Positions 19,393 to 28,168 of a stretch of DNA of 64,000 bases are shown here, piece by piece. Each line of letters starts with the position of its first letter. The stretch's first letter is position 1. The DNA lies in NCBI RefSeq assembly GCF_030144325.1, contig NZ_CP126307.1, positions 2,666,001 through 2,730,000 of the forward strand. Direction: 5' to 3'. The stretch comes from Bosea vestrisii (lineage in GTDB: Bacteria; Pseudomonadota; Alphaproteobacteria; Rhizobiales; Beijerinckiaceae). A program made the translations under genes and the position numbers. The notes beneath the pieces are model-generated. The model searched no databases. It was not told the origin of the DNA and worked only from the letters and a program-made list of their open reading frames with translations.

Positions 19393-20670
19393 CTATTCGG
19401 CCGCCGCAGCCCGGGCGCCGTAGCGCCGCTCGACGTAATCCTCGACCATGGTCTTGAACTCGGCCGCGATCGCAGGCCCCCGCAAGGTCGCGACCTTCTT
19501 GCCGTCGACGAAGACCGGCGCGGTCGGCACCTCGCCGGTGCCCGGCAGCGATATTCCGATATCGGCATGCTTCGACTCGCCGGGACCGTTGACGATGCAG
19601 CCCATCACCGCGACGTTGAGCGCCTCGATGCCGGGATAGCGCGTCTTCCATTCCGGCATGGAGGTCGTGATCCAGCTCTGGATGTCCATCGCCAGCTCCT
19701 GGAACACCGTCGAGGTGGTCCGCCCGCAGCCCGGACAGGCCGCAACCTGCGGCACGAAGGCACGAAAGCCCATGGTCTGCAGCAATTCCTGCGAGGCCTT
19801 CACCTCGAGCGTGCGATCACCGCCCGGTTCCGGCGTCAGCGAGAAGCGGATGGTGTCACCGATTCCATCCTGCAGGAGCACGCCGAGCGCCGCCGAGGAG
19901 GCGACGAGGCCCTTGGAGCCCATCCCAGCCTCGGTCAGGCCAAGATGGATGGCATAGTCGCCGCGTTGCGCCAACATGCGGTAGACCGCGATCAGATCCT
20001 GCACGCCCGAGACCTTGACGGAGAGGATGATCTTGTCCTTGCCGAGCCCGATCTCCTCGGCGCGCTCGGCCGAGAAGAGAGCCGAGCGCACCATCGCCTC
20101 GCGCATCACCGCACGCGCATCGAGCGGCTTTGGCGCCCCGGCGTTGATGTCCATCAGCGACGTCAACAATTCCTGGTCGAGCGAGCCCCAGTTCGCGCCG
20201 ATCCGCACGCTCTTGCCGTGCCTGATCGCGAGCTCGACGATCTGGCCGAACTGCTTGTCCTTCTTGTCCTTGAAGCCGACATTACCGGGATTGATCCGGT
20301 ATTTCGCCAATGCTTGGGCGCAGGCCGGATGGTCGGTCAGCAGCTTGTGGCCGATATAATGGAAATCGCCGATCAGCGGCACGTCGATGCCGAGGATGTC
20401 GAGTCGCTCGCGGATATGCGGCACGGCCGCCGCCGCCTCGTCGCGATCGACGGTGATGCGCACCAGCTCCGAACCTGCCCGCGCCAGCGCTGCGACCTGC
20501 CCGACCGTCGCCGGAATGTCGGCGGTGTCGGTATTGGTCATCGACTGCACGACGATCGGCGCACCGCCGCCGACCTGCACATGGCCGACCATCACAGGCA
20601 CGGTACGCTTGCGCGGGGCTGGCGCGGCCTCGGGCCCCTCGGGCAGGCAGGTCAGCGGCTGTTCACTCAT
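19393..20670 (-). CDS. ispG: (E)-4-hydroxy-3-methylbut-2-enyl-diphosphate synthase IspG
   Basis: 425 residues, a penultimate enzyme of the MEP isoprenoid pathway that converts methylerythritol cyclodiphosphate to HMBPP using a [4Fe-4S] cluster. The N-terminal TIM-barrel part carries VPVMVGHVQVGGGAPIVVQS and RITVDRDEA. The C-terminal cluster ligands are in ACPGCGRTTSTVF and MGCIVNGPGESKHADIG. ATG 20670 (MSEQPLTCLPEG) is preferred to the much longer open frame whose first 64 residues are unlike the family. The nearby ispA is in the same overall isoprenoid route but is separated by kup. Confidence 0.96.
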   Translation of the reverse strand: MSEQPLTCLPEGPEAAPAPRKRTVPVMVGHVQVGGGAPIVVQSMTNTDTADIPATVGQVAALARAGSELVRITVDRDEAAAAVPHIRERLDILGIDVPLIGDFHYIGHKLLTDHPACAQALAKYRINPGNVGFKDKKDKQFGQIVELAIRHGKSVRIGANWGSLDQELLTSLMDINAGAPKPLDARAVMREAMVRSALFSAERAEEIGLGKDKIILSVKVSGVQDLIAVYRMLAQRGDYAIHLGLTEAGMGSKGLVASSAALGVLLQDGIGDTIRFSLTPEPGGDRTLEVKASQELLQTMGFRAFVPQVAACPGCGRTTSTVFQELAMDIQSWITTSMPEWKTRYPGIEALNVAVMGCIVNGPGESKHADIGISLPGTGEVPTAPVFVDGKKVATLRGPAIAAEFKTMVEDYVERRYGARAAAAE

Positions 20671-20737
20671 GGAATGGTCCGGATCCTTCGCCGGCAGCGG
20701 CACGTCGCGGTTGCACTGCGCCCTCGCCTCGTAGTCG

Positions 20738-21271
20738 TCAAGCCGCAGCCGCATCGCGGCAGTGCTCGCAGCGCCCGACGATCTCGACCACCTGGTAGGA
20801 GGTCTGGAAGCGCCGGCCCTCGGCCATGCCCTTGATCGCGGCGCGCATGGCGGATGATGCATCCTCGTCGACGCCGCCGCAGACCTCGCAGATCAGGAAG
20901 GCGACCGCCTCGTTGGCGCCATGCCCGTGCGGGCAGGCAATGAAGGCGTTGCGCGAGCTCAGGCGATGCACGAAGCCCTGCTCGACCAGGAAGTCGAGCG
21001 CCCGGTAGATCGAGATCGGCGCCAGCCGGCGCCCGCCCGGCGGCGAGATCCGGTCGGCGAGATCATAAGCGCCGACCGGCTTGTGGTCGGCGTAGAGCGC
21101 TTCCAGCGCCTTGCGCCGGATCGGCGTGAGCCGCAGGCCGCGCTCGCGGCAGACCGCCTCGGCCCGCGCCAGGCCGGCGGCGGCGTGGCGCGAATGATCG
21201 TGGGCGTGCTGGCATTGGCCATGCGCATGGTCGTGATCGTGATGGTCGCTTGCAGGCTGCATTTTCGTCAT
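20738..21271 (-). CDS. Fur-family transcriptional regulator, Zur-like, with His-rich N-terminus
   Basis: 177 residues. The Fur-type winged helix (RGLRLTPIRRKALEALYAD, then ISIYRALDFLVEQGFVHRL) is followed by the dimerisation domain with two cysteine pairs, CEVCGG and CEHC, which hold structural zinc. The HGHGANEAVAFLICEVCG segment resembles Zur more than Fur. The first 30 residues are unusually His/Asp-rich (DHHDHDHAHGQCQHAHDHSRH), a likely metal-binding extension. ATG 21271 is used; a GTG at 21298 would add nine residues. No zinc transporter neighbours it, so Zur is assigned by similarity pattern only; it could be another metal sensor of the family. Confidence 0.82.
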   Translation of the reverse strand: MTKMQPASDHHDHDHAHGQCQHAHDHSRHAAAGLARAEAVCRERGLRLTPIRRKALEALYADHKPVGAYDLADRISPPGGRRLAPISIYRALDFLVEQGFVHRLSSRNAFIACPHGHGANEAVAFLICEVCGGVDEDASSAMRAAIKGMAEGRRFQTSYQVVEIVGRCEHCRDAAAA

Positions 21272-21388
21272 GTTGCGTTGCAATAGCTCATCGGGCACCG
21301 TCCTGGTGACCGACGCTCCTTCGCTGGCGCAATGCCAGCCTCCGCCGGTAAGTTAAGCGTTCTCGGGCCAAATGTCAGGAGCCGCCCC

Positions 21389-22174
21389 ATGTTCCTCAAA
21401 GATCGTACTGCCCTTATCACCGGCTCCACCTCCGGCATCGGCCTCGCCTACGCCCGCGCGCTCGCCGCAGAGGGTGCCAATGTCGTGATCAACGGTTTCG
21501 GCGAAGCGGACGCGATCGAAAAGGAGAGCGCCGGCATCGAGAAGGACTTCAAGGTCAAGGCGCGCTACTCGGCCGCCAACATGATGAAGCCCGACGAGAT
21601 CGCCGCCATGGTCGCCGAGGCCGAAAAGGAGTTCGGCGCGATCGACATCCTCGTTAACAATGCCGGCATCCAGCATGTCGCGCCGGTCGACGAGTTCCCG
21701 ATCGAGAAATGGGACCAGATCATCGCGATCAACCTGTCCTCGGCGTTCCATGCCACCCGCGCCGCTTTGCCGAAGATGAAGGCGAAGGGCTGGGGCCGCA
21801 TCATCAATACCGCCTCCGCCCACGCCTTCGTCGCCTCGCCGTTCAAGAGCGCGTATGTCGCCGCCAAGCACGGCATCGCCGGCTTCACCAAGACGGTGGC
21901 GCTCGAGGTCGCGACCAACGGCATCACCGTCAACGCGATCGCGCCCGGCTATGTCTGGACGCCTTTGGTCGAGAAGCAGATCCCCGACACGATGAAGGCC
22001 CGCAACATGACCAAGGAGCAGGTCATCAACGACGTGCTGCTGCTGGCCCAGCCAACCAAGGAATTCGTCACCGTCGAGCAGGTCGCGGCCCTCGCCATCT
22101 TCCTCTGCACCGATGCGGCCAAATCGATCACCGGCACGACCCTGCCGATGGATGGCGGCTGGACCGCGGCATGA
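21389..22174 (+). CDS. bdhA: 3-hydroxybutyrate dehydrogenase
   Basis: 261 residues, NAD-dependent short-chain dehydrogenase. TGSTSGIGLAYARALAAEG is the nucleotide-binding loop, LVNNAGIQHVAPVDEFP the NNAG motif, and SAHAFVASPFKSAYVAAKHG the Ser-Tyr-Lys active site. The HVAPVDEFP and C-terminal TLPMDGGWTAA segments are typical of D-3-hydroxybutyrate dehydrogenase, which oxidises hydroxybutyrate to acetoacetate in PHB breakdown. AGGAG lies 7 bases upstream of ATG 21389. The stop codon overlaps the patatin start (ATGA), indicating translational coupling. Confidence 0.94.
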   Translation: MFLKDRTALITGSTSGIGLAYARALAAEGANVVINGFGEADAIEKESAGIEKDFKVKARYSAANMMKPDEIAAMVAEAEKEFGAIDILVNNAGIQHVAPVDEFPIEKWDQIIAINLSSAFHATRAALPKMKAKGWGRIINTASAHAFVASPFKSAYVAAKHGIAGFTKTVALEVATNGITVNAIAPGYVWTPLVEKQIPDTMKARNMTKEQVINDVLLLAQPTKEFVTVEQVAALAIFLCTDAAKSITGTTLPMDGGWTAA

Positions 22175-23238
22175 CCGGCCGCAAGCGCCGGCGCGTTCCT
22201 CAGGTCAAGGGCCTGGCGGGGCCGAAGGCCGAGAAGTCAGTCAACCTCGCGCTCCAGGGCGGCGGCGCGCACGGCGCCTTCACCTGGGGCGTGCTCGACG
22301 CCATCCTCGCCGATGGCCGCCTCGCGATCGAGGCGATGACCGGCGCCAGCGCCGGCGCGATGAATGCGGTGGTGCTGACCGAGGGTTGGCTCGATGGCGG
22401 CATCGACGGCGCCCGCACGGCGCTGGAGAATTTCTGGCGGCGGATCAGCGTCGACGGCAAATATGGCGGCTCGGAGCGCTCGCTGCTCGATACCATGCTC
22501 GGCGCCTGGACCGATGGGCGCCCGCCGGGGCTGATCTGGTTCGAGCTTCTCTCGAAGGTGGCGAGCCCCTACGACGTCAATCCGCTCAACATCAACCCGC
22601 TGCGCGGCGTGATCGCCGACCTGATCGACTTCGACAAAGTCCAGGGTTGCGCCGACGTGAACCTGTTCATCTCGGCCACCAATGTCCGCACCGGCAAGAT
22701 CAAGATCTTCACCCGGCAGGAGCTGACCGCCGACCATCTGATGGCCTCCGCCTGCCTGCCGATGCTGTTCCAGGCGGTCGAGATCGACGGGCAGGCCTAT
22801 TGGGATGGCGGCTATATGGGCAATCCGCCGCTCTTCCCGCTGTTCTACGAGGCTGCAGGCGACGACATCATGCTGGTGCAGATCAACCCGCTCGAGCGTC
22901 GTGACCTGCCGACCAATGCGCGGGCGATCCAGGACCGGCTCAACGAGGTCACCTTCAACGCCTCGCTGCTGCGCGAACTGCGCGCCATCGACTTCGTCAA
23001 CCGCCTGCTCGACGACGGCAAGCTCTCGACCGGCGACTACAAGCGCGTGCTGATGCACCGCATCGATGGCGGCCTGCCGCTGGCGCAGCTGACCTCCTCC
23101 TCGCGCCTCAATTCCGAATGGAGCTTCCTGCTCAGCCTGCGCGACATGGGCCGCACCGCGGCGAAGCGCTGGCTCAAGCGCAACTATGCCGCCATCGGAG
23201 TCCAGGGGACCTTGGATCTGAAGGAAGCGATTTCGTAA
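22171..23238 (+). CDS. Patatin-like phospholipase family protein
   Basis: 355 residues. A basic N-terminus (MTGRKRRRVPQVKG) precedes the patatin domain with the oxyanion-hole motif LQGGGAHGAFTWG, the nucleophile GASAGAMNA and the catalytic Asp in WDGGYMGNPPLFP. This family hydrolyses acyl esters. In PHB-storing bacteria, paralogues are often found beside 3-hydroxybutyrate dehydrogenase. It overlaps bdhA by four bases (ATGA), so the pair is probably one functional unit in PHB or acyl-ester turnover. The substrate is not established, and the link to PHB is inferred from context. The open frame extends upstream to 21709 but that part overlaps bdhA and is a shadow. Confidence 0.9.
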   Translation: MTGRKRRRVPQVKGLAGPKAEKSVNLALQGGGAHGAFTWGVLDAILADGRLAIEAMTGASAGAMNAVVLTEGWLDGGIDGARTALENFWRRISVDGKYGGSERSLLDTMLGAWTDGRPPGLIWFELLSKVASPYDVNPLNINPLRGVIADLIDFDKVQGCADVNLFISATNVRTGKIKIFTRQELTADHLMASACLPMLFQAVEIDGQAYWDGGYMGNPPLFPLFYEAAGDDIMLVQINPLERRDLPTNARAIQDRLNEVTFNASLLRELRAIDFVNRLLDDGKLSTGDYKRVLMHRIDGGLPLAQLTSSSRLNSEWSFLLSLRDMGRTAAKRWLKRNYAAIGVQGTLDLKEAIS

Positions 23239-23378
23239 GACGTGAGGCCGCTAATGCGGTAAAGGCGCGAGCTTGCAAGCCAAGACGCATGACGGCAATC
23301 TCGGCCCGGCCAAGACGTTCAACGGGTGGATGCCGCAGTGTCGTCTCGTCGGCAGCAGGACAAGGGAAGTCCAGGACC

Positions 23379-24089
23379 ATGATCATCGACGATAGCAATG
23401 CCGACGCCCGCAAGATGCATGAGATCGCCCTGCTCGGGCGCCGGGCGGGCCTTCTCAGCCGCCGCTCGTTCCTGGCCAGCTCGGCCGCCGGCCTCGGCGC
23501 GCTCGGGCTCGGCGGTTGCGCGACCTCCGACGGCATGAGCCTCGCCGAGGCGCAGAAGCTCTACGGACCGGTGCCCGAGGAGAAGTTCCCGATCCCGGCG
23601 ATCGATGTCACCCACGTCGATCCGAAATATTTCCGCAAGACCGTTCGCTACGAGACCAAGGAAGCGCCTGGCACGATCATCGTCGATCCCGGCAATTACC
23701 ATGTCTATCGCGTCGAGGACGGCGGAAACGCGACCCGCTATGGCGCCAATGTCGGCCGCGACGGCTTCCGCTGGACCGGCGACGCCTATGTCGGGCGCAA
23801 GTCCGAATGGGCGACCTGGACACCGCCCAGGGAGATGATCAAGCGCCAGCCCGAGGCGGCTAAATACGCCCGCGGCATGCCGGGCGGCCTCGACAACCCG
23901 CTCGGCGCGCGCACGCTCCATCTCTACCAGAACGGCGCCTACACGCTCTACACGATCTATGCGTCCCTCGACGCGGAATCGATCGGAAACGGCATCACCA
24001 GCGGCTGCATCGGCCTGCTCACGCAGGACATGATCCATCTGTACAACAACACGCCGGTCAAGACGAAGGTGGTCGTGCTGCCGGCCTGA
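23379..24089 (+). CDS. L,D-transpeptidase (YkuD domain) lipoprotein
   Basis: 236 residues. A twin-arginine motif (SRRSFLASSAAG) leads to a lipobox-like LGGC, suggesting an exported lipoprotein. The YkuD domain follows, with PGTIIVDPGNYHVYRVEDGG near its start and the active site in ARTLHLYQNGAYTLYTIYAS and TSGCIGLLTQD, the Cys being the nucleophile. The usual SxGChR appears here as SGCIGL. Such enzymes make 3-3 cross-links in peptidoglycan or attach outer-membrane lipoproteins or porins in the periplasm. ATG 23379 is preceded by CCAGGA. A 140-base gap separates it from the patatin gene. Confidence 0.9.
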   Translation: MIIDDSNADARKMHEIALLGRRAGLLSRRSFLASSAAGLGALGLGGCATSDGMSLAEAQKLYGPVPEEKFPIPAIDVTHVDPKYFRKTVRYETKEAPGTIIVDPGNYHVYRVEDGGNATRYGANVGRDGFRWTGDAYVGRKSEWATWTPPREMIKRQPEAAKYARGMPGGLDNPLGARTLHLYQNGAYTLYTIYASLDAESIGNGITSGCIGLLTQDMIHLYNNTPVKTKVVVLPA

Positions 24090-24098
24090 GGCAGCGAA

Positions 24099-24224
24099 TC
24101 ACGCTTTTGGGAAGGGTGCTGCCGTCTCGGCAGCACAGGCTCCTCTCTCGTCCCAATTCCGAGCCCAACGGTCAGTGGCGCAATAGACCGAATAGTCGCG
24201 CTTGCCGCCATCGTCGGGCTGCAT
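24099..24224 (-). CDS. Possible small protein, convergent with the L,D-transpeptidase
   Basis: 41 residues from ATG 24224 (or 67 from TTG 24302), unrecognised. The stretch RDYSVYCATDRWARNWDERG has coding-like composition with G/C-biased third positions, and two cysteines. No ribosome site is convincing. It lies antisense in the gap between the L,D-transpeptidase and the DUF1059 gene. It may be chance. Confidence 0.25.
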   Translation of the reverse strand: MQPDDGGKRDYSVYCATDRWARNWDERGACAAETAAPFPKA

Positions 24225-24316
24225 ATCGCTTTTGCGGCAATCGCGCCTGGGCGTATTGTGGACCAAGCAGCCCTTCGGCCTGAAGGGTGCCGGATCTTCC
24301 AATCGGGGAGGACGTC

Positions 24317-24532
24317 ATGGGACGCAAATTCATCGACTGCCGTGAATTCCCGAGCGAGATGAACTGCTCAATCGCGATCGGCGCCGATACTGAGGGCGAA
24401 CTGCTGGAGGCGGCCGTCCAGCATGCCGTTACGGTTCACGGGCATCAGGATACGCCCGAATTGCGGGGTCAACTCAGGAGCGTCATCAAAGACGGCATTC
24501 CCCCGGAGAAAGCGCCGAGCCGGGCCGCCTGA
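24317..24532 (+). CDS. DUF1059-domain small protein
   Basis: 71 residues. MGRKFIDCREFPSEMNCSIA and LLEAAVQHAVTVHGHQDTPEL match the DUF1059 family, short cytoplasmic proteins that keep a conserved Cys pair (here Cys8 and Cys17) and the AvxHxxxVH motif. Function is unknown. ATG 24317 has a strong GGGGAGGA ribosome site, deciding against the upstream in-frame start at 24287. It stands alone between the L,D-transpeptidase and the convergent methyltransferase. Confidence 0.85.
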   Translation: MGRKFIDCREFPSEMNCSIAIGADTEGELLEAAVQHAVTVHGHQDTPELRGQLRSVIKDGIPPEKAPSRAA

Positions 24533-24549
24533 GCGAGAGCCCCCGCCGC

Positions 24550-25221
24550 CTACCGCCCTTCGCCCGCCAGTCGCCACACCGAGCTCTTCTTGATCTCGGC
24601 ATCCTCCAGCGCCCGCGTCACCGGCACCTGATAGGTTGCGACTTCGGTGAGCCTGTCCTTGGGCAGATAACTGCGGCCGGGATCGCCGATCAGCACGGTC
24701 GCACCACGGGCGGAGAGGGCTGAGAGCCAGTCGATCACCCGCATCGCGAGCTCGCTCTCATAGCAGATGTCGCCGGCAAGGATGATCTCCCAGCCCTGAT
24801 CGAGGCCGACGAGGTCATCGAGGCGAGCCTCGATGGACACCCCGTTCGCTTCGGCATTGAGGCCGATCGCGGCAGTGGCGAAGGCGTCGATATCGGCCGC
24901 GATCACCTGCGCGGCACCCGCTTTCGCCGCAGCGATCGCGACGAGGCCTGAGCCGCTGGCGAAATCGAGCACCCGCAGGCCGCGCACGACCTCGGGATGG
25001 TCCCAAATATAGCGCGCCAGTGCCTGCCCGCCGGCCCAGGCAAAGGCCCAGAACGGCGGCGGCAGGCCGATCGTCGCCAGCTCGTCCTCGGTTTTCTGCC
25101 AGAGCTCGGTCGCCTCCTCAGCGACATGCAGCGAAATCTCCGGCGCATGCGGCACCGGCAGCAGCCTTGTATGGAGGCGGATGAAGGCGAGCCGGTCGAG
25201 CGTCGCGTCCGCCTCGCTCAC
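24550..25221 (-). CDS. Class I SAM-dependent methyltransferase, Nnt1/ETFB-lysine-methyltransferase-like
   Basis: 223 residues starting at GTG 25221, which overlaps the glycosyltransferase stop (GTGA). Motif I is LRVLDFASGSGLVAIAAAKAG. IAADIDAFATAAIGLNAEANG and the post-I region follow, and the seven-strand-family motif IILAGDICYESELAMRVIDW matches the Nnt1/methyltransferase-16 branch that modifies lysines of proteins such as ETF beta or EF-Tu. The LPPPFWAFAWAGGQALARYIWD segment is typical. The target is not inferable here. The open frame extends to 25623 but the upstream part overlaps the glycosyltransferase and is a shadow. Confidence 0.87.
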   Translation of the reverse strand: MSEADATLDRLAFIRLHTRLLPVPHAPEISLHVAEEATELWQKTEDELATIGLPPPFWAFAWAGGQALARYIWDHPEVVRGLRVLDFASGSGLVAIAAAKAGAAQVIAADIDAFATAAIGLNAEANGVSIEARLDDLVGLDQGWEIILAGDICYESELAMRVIDWLSALSARGATVLIGDPGRSYLPKDRLTEVATYQVPVTRALEDAEIKKSSVWRLAGEGR

Positions 25222-26372
25222 GCGACCAGATCCGCCTGGTGCTGCCCGAGCAGGGAACGGTAGAGCGCCTTCACCCCGTCCATGACATCGCGCTCGGTAT
25301 AGCCGGCGAGCAGGCGCTCGCGCGCACTCATGCCCATCCGCTCGACCTGGCCGGGCGAAGCCGCAAGCGTCATCAGCGCCTGCGCCAGCGCGACGATATC
25401 GTTGGCCGGCACGACGAAACCGTCCTGGCCGGTGCGGACGAAGGAACGGCAGCCGGGCACGTCGGTGGTCAACAGCGCCCGCCCGCACGCAGCGCCCTCC
25501 AGCAAGGTCCGTGGCAGGCCCTCGCCGCCGCGCGAGGGCAGGCAGCAGACATGGTGCTTGCGCCAGACATCCTCGATATCGCGCGTCGGCCCGGCCCAGC
25601 TGATCCCCGGCCGCGCCGACCATTCCCGCAAGGTCGCCTCCGGAACCGCCTTGGGGTTGGAGGGATCGGGCGCACCGTGCAGCGTCAGCTCGACGCGCGC
25701 GCCCTGCTTGCGCGCCAGCGTCACCGCCTCGACCGCAAGATCGACGCCCTTGGACCAGAGCATGCGAGCGACGAGCGCGACCTTGAGCGGTGGCTGCAGC
25801 GGCATCGGCTCGGGCATCAGGATCAGCGGATCGACCCCGGCGCCGCCGACAATCGCGACCTTGCCGGCATCAGCCGGATCGAGCCCGAGCGTCAGCGGGT
25901 CGTCGGGGTTCTCGAACAGGAAGCGCACCAGCGGTCCGTCGATGGCCTCGCGCAGCCAGAGTTTTGCTCCCAACCGCGCTGCATCAGCAAGTCCACCTTC
26001 GCGCGCTCCGAGGAAACCGAGGCCGGTCAGCGCGTAGACCCGCCGCTCGACCCCGGCGAGGCGCCCGGCGAGGCCAGCGAGCGCGATCGGCTTCAGCGCG
26101 ATGCAATGCAGGATGTCCGGACGCTCCCGCTGGATCAGGCGCTTCAGCGCCATGACCTGCTTGACGAGGGCAACCGGCGAGAGCGAGCGCCGCTCCGCCT
26201 CAAGCGCAATCAATCGCGCGCCGGTCGCCTCGATCGCTTTGCGATGATTGCGCTCCCTAGCGATCACTGCGACGTCGAGCCCCATTTCGCCGGCGGCCCG
26301 CGCCATCGGCAGGAAATGCGACGCGAAGAACCAGTCCTCGGTGGCGACAAAAAGCAGCTTCTGGCGGGCCAT
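25218..26372 (-). CDS. Glycosyltransferase family 4
   Basis: 384 residues, GT-B fold. The N-terminal domain starts RQKLLFVATEDWFFASHFLPMARAA, the pattern of glycosyltransferases acting on undecaprenyl-linked or capsular sugars. The C-terminal nucleotide-sugar domain has LKVALVARMLWSKGVDLAVEA, then WAGPTRDIEDVWRKHHVCCLPSRGGEGLPRTLLEGAACGRALLTTD with the GT4 E-x7-E region. The start is uncertain (ATG 26372 or 26381, neither with a good ribosome site). The open frame to 26513 runs through the inverted repeat and is not credible coding. It is translationally coupled to the methyltransferase. Confidence 0.86.
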   Translation of the reverse strand: MARQKLLFVATEDWFFASHFLPMARAAGEMGLDVAVIARERNHRKAIEATGARLIALEAERRSLSPVALVKQVMALKRLIQRERPDILHCIALKPIALAGLAGRLAGVERRVYALTGLGFLGAREGGLADAARLGAKLWLREAIDGPLVRFLFENPDDPLTLGLDPADAGKVAIVGGAGVDPLILMPEPMPLQPPLKVALVARMLWSKGVDLAVEAVTLARKQGARVELTLHGAPDPSNPKAVPEATLREWSARPGISWAGPTRDIEDVWRKHHVCCLPSRGGEGLPRTLLEGAACGRALLTTDVPGCRSFVRTGQDGFVVPANDIVALAQALMTLAASPGQVERMGMSARERLLAGYTERDVMDGVKALYRSLLGQHQADLVA

Positions 26373-26436
26373 GCCGCGCATCAGGCCGATGCCGCGCCGA
26401 AATGCAAGCGCTTCGCCGTCTTTCTCCCTCCCCACG

Positions 26437-26552
26437 GCCCTCATCCTGAGGAGCGCTCCGCAGGAGCGCGTCTCGAAGGATGCTCCAGGAGGCTCCCGGG
26501 ATAGCTGGAGCATCCTTCGAGACGCCGCTGCGCGGCTCCTCAGGATGAGGGC
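26437..26552. repeat. Long inverted-repeat element between glycosyltransferase and abgB-like gene
   Basis: Arms 26437-26488 and 26505-26552 are near-complementary: both outer ends read GCCCTCATCCTGAGGAGC and the inner ends GCGTCTCGAAGGATGCTCCAG on their own strand, with a short 16-base spacer. This is a different family from the element at 17085-17229. It sits in a divergent intergenic gap (26373-26663), where I see no other feature. Confidence 0.8.
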
Positions 26553-26663
26553 TCATGAGAATTTGACGCCCTTGGACAGGGCCGCCATGCCCTGCGGTTG
26601 CTGGACGCCTGCCTCCGTGCTTGCGAAAAGGAGGCGAGTCTTCCTCCTCCAGAGAGACAAGTC

Positions 26664-28057
26664 ATGGACAATCGCAACGACCTCTGGCGTCACGTCGACG
26701 CCAGCAAAGAGCGCTTCATCGAACTCAGCGACCGGGTCTGGGCCATTCCCGAGGTCTGCTACACCGAGAAGCGCTCGGTCGCCGAACATGTCGCGGAGCT
26801 CCAACACCAGGGCTTCCGGATCACCGAAAACGTCGCCGATATCCCGACCGCGGTGATCGGCGAGGCCGGCGAAGGCGGCCCGGTCATCGCCTTCCTCGGC
26901 GAATATGACGCCCTGCCCGGTCTCAGCCAGGAATCCGGTGTCGCCCAGCACAGCGAGATCGAGACCGGCGGCCACGGCCATGGCTGCGGCCACAACCTGC
27001 TCGGCTCGGCCGCCCTTCTCGCCGCGACCGCGATGAAGGACTGGCTCGCCGAGAACAAGCTGCCCGGCCGCGTCCGCTATTATGGTTGCCCGGCTGAGGA
27101 AGGCGGCGCCGCCAAGGCCTTCATGGTCCGCGCCGGCGCCTTCAAGGATGCCGACATCGCCATCTCCTGGCACCCCAGCAGCTTCTGGGAGGTCACCCCG
27201 CCGCTCTCGCTCGCCAACACCCGCGCCGACTTCATCTTCACCGGCCGTGCTTCGCACGCTGCCGCCTCGCCCGAGCTCGGCCGCAGCGCCCTCGACGCCG
27301 TCGAGCTGATGAGCGTCGGCGTCAACTACATGCGCGAGCACATGCCGAGCGACGCCCGCGTCCACTACGCCCTGCTCGACACCGGCGGCATCGCCCCCAA
27401 TGTCGTCCAGGCCCATGCCCGGGTGCGCTATTCGATCCGCGCCCGCGACCTGCCCGGCATGCTGGAGCTGGTCGGCCGCGTCAAAAAAAGATCGCCGAGG
27501 GCGCCGCGCTGATGACCGAGACGACGGTCGAGATGAAGATCGTCAGCGCCGTCTCCAATGTCGTCGGCAACGGCCCGCTGGAAAAGGCGCTGCAGGGCAT
27601 CATGGAGGATCTCGGCCCGCCGCATTTCGACGAGGCCGACAAGGAGTTCGCCAGGCAGATCCGCTCGACCCTGACGCAGAAGGACATCGACGCGATCTGG
27701 CGCTCGATCGGCCTGCCGAAGACCGATGCCGAACTGGCCGACTTCACCGTGCCGCTCGATGCGCCCCGCAACCCGGCGATCGGCTCGACCGATGTCGGCG
27801 ATGTCAGCTGGGTCGTCCCGACCGTGCAGGCGCATGCGCCGACCGTCGCGATCGGCACGCCCTTCCACACCTGGCAGGTGGTGGCGCAGGGCAAGATGCC
27901 GGCCGCGCACAAGGCGATGGTCCAGGTCGCCAAGGCGATGGCGGCGACCGGCGCGGCCGTGCTGACCGATCCCCAGCTGATGGCAGCGGCCAAGGCCGAC
28001 TTCCAGAAGCGCGTCGCAGCCGATGGCGGCTATACCTCGCCGGTTCCCCCGAGGTGA
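26664..28057 (+). pseudogene. AbgB/M20-family amidohydrolase, frameshifted at an A7 run (27483-27489)
   Basis: The two halves of one M20 peptidase-like amidohydrolase are in different frames. The first (from ATG 26664) has the metal-site motifs FLGEYDALPGL, GHGHGCGHNLLG and GCPAEEGGAAK, and the dimerisation insert with FTGRASHAAASPE. It ends at RVKKRSPRAPR. The second frame from 27512 (MTETTVEMKIVSAVSNVVG) carries the C-terminal part, including TPFHTWQVVAQGK. One more A in the A7 run, or a -1 shift, joins VKK to IAEGAAL. Intact it would be about 464 residues, similar to AbgB (aminobenzoyl-glutamate or indole-acetyl amino acid type hydrolases). Whether this is decay, slippage or a sequencing error is undecided. 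Confidence 0.8.
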
Positions 28058-28104
28058 AGCCGCCGCTGACCATGTCGACCGGCGGCTGAACCGTCTTCCG
28101 GCAT

Positions 28105-28134
28105 AAAAAGGCCCGCCGGGCGAACCGGCGGGCC
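28105..28134 (-). terminator. Rho-independent terminator of the small exported protein gene
   Basis: GGCCCGCCGG (28110-28119) pairs with CCGGCGGGCC (28125-28134). On the minus strand the hairpin is followed by TTTTTA. It lies 35 bases past the stop at 28169 and is close enough to serve the convergent abgB-like gene too. Confidence 0.8.
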
Positions 28135-28168
28135 AGGATGTCGGGCCGGGGAGGAAGGCCCGGAAAGC

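Noticed and set aside
17382..19457. 691-residue plus-strand frame
   Set aside because: It is antisense to kup, whose translation has all family signatures.
21272..21388. Search for a Zur box between the Fur-family gene and bdhA
   Set aside because: No AT-rich palindrome of the expected form was found; only weak partial symmetry is present.
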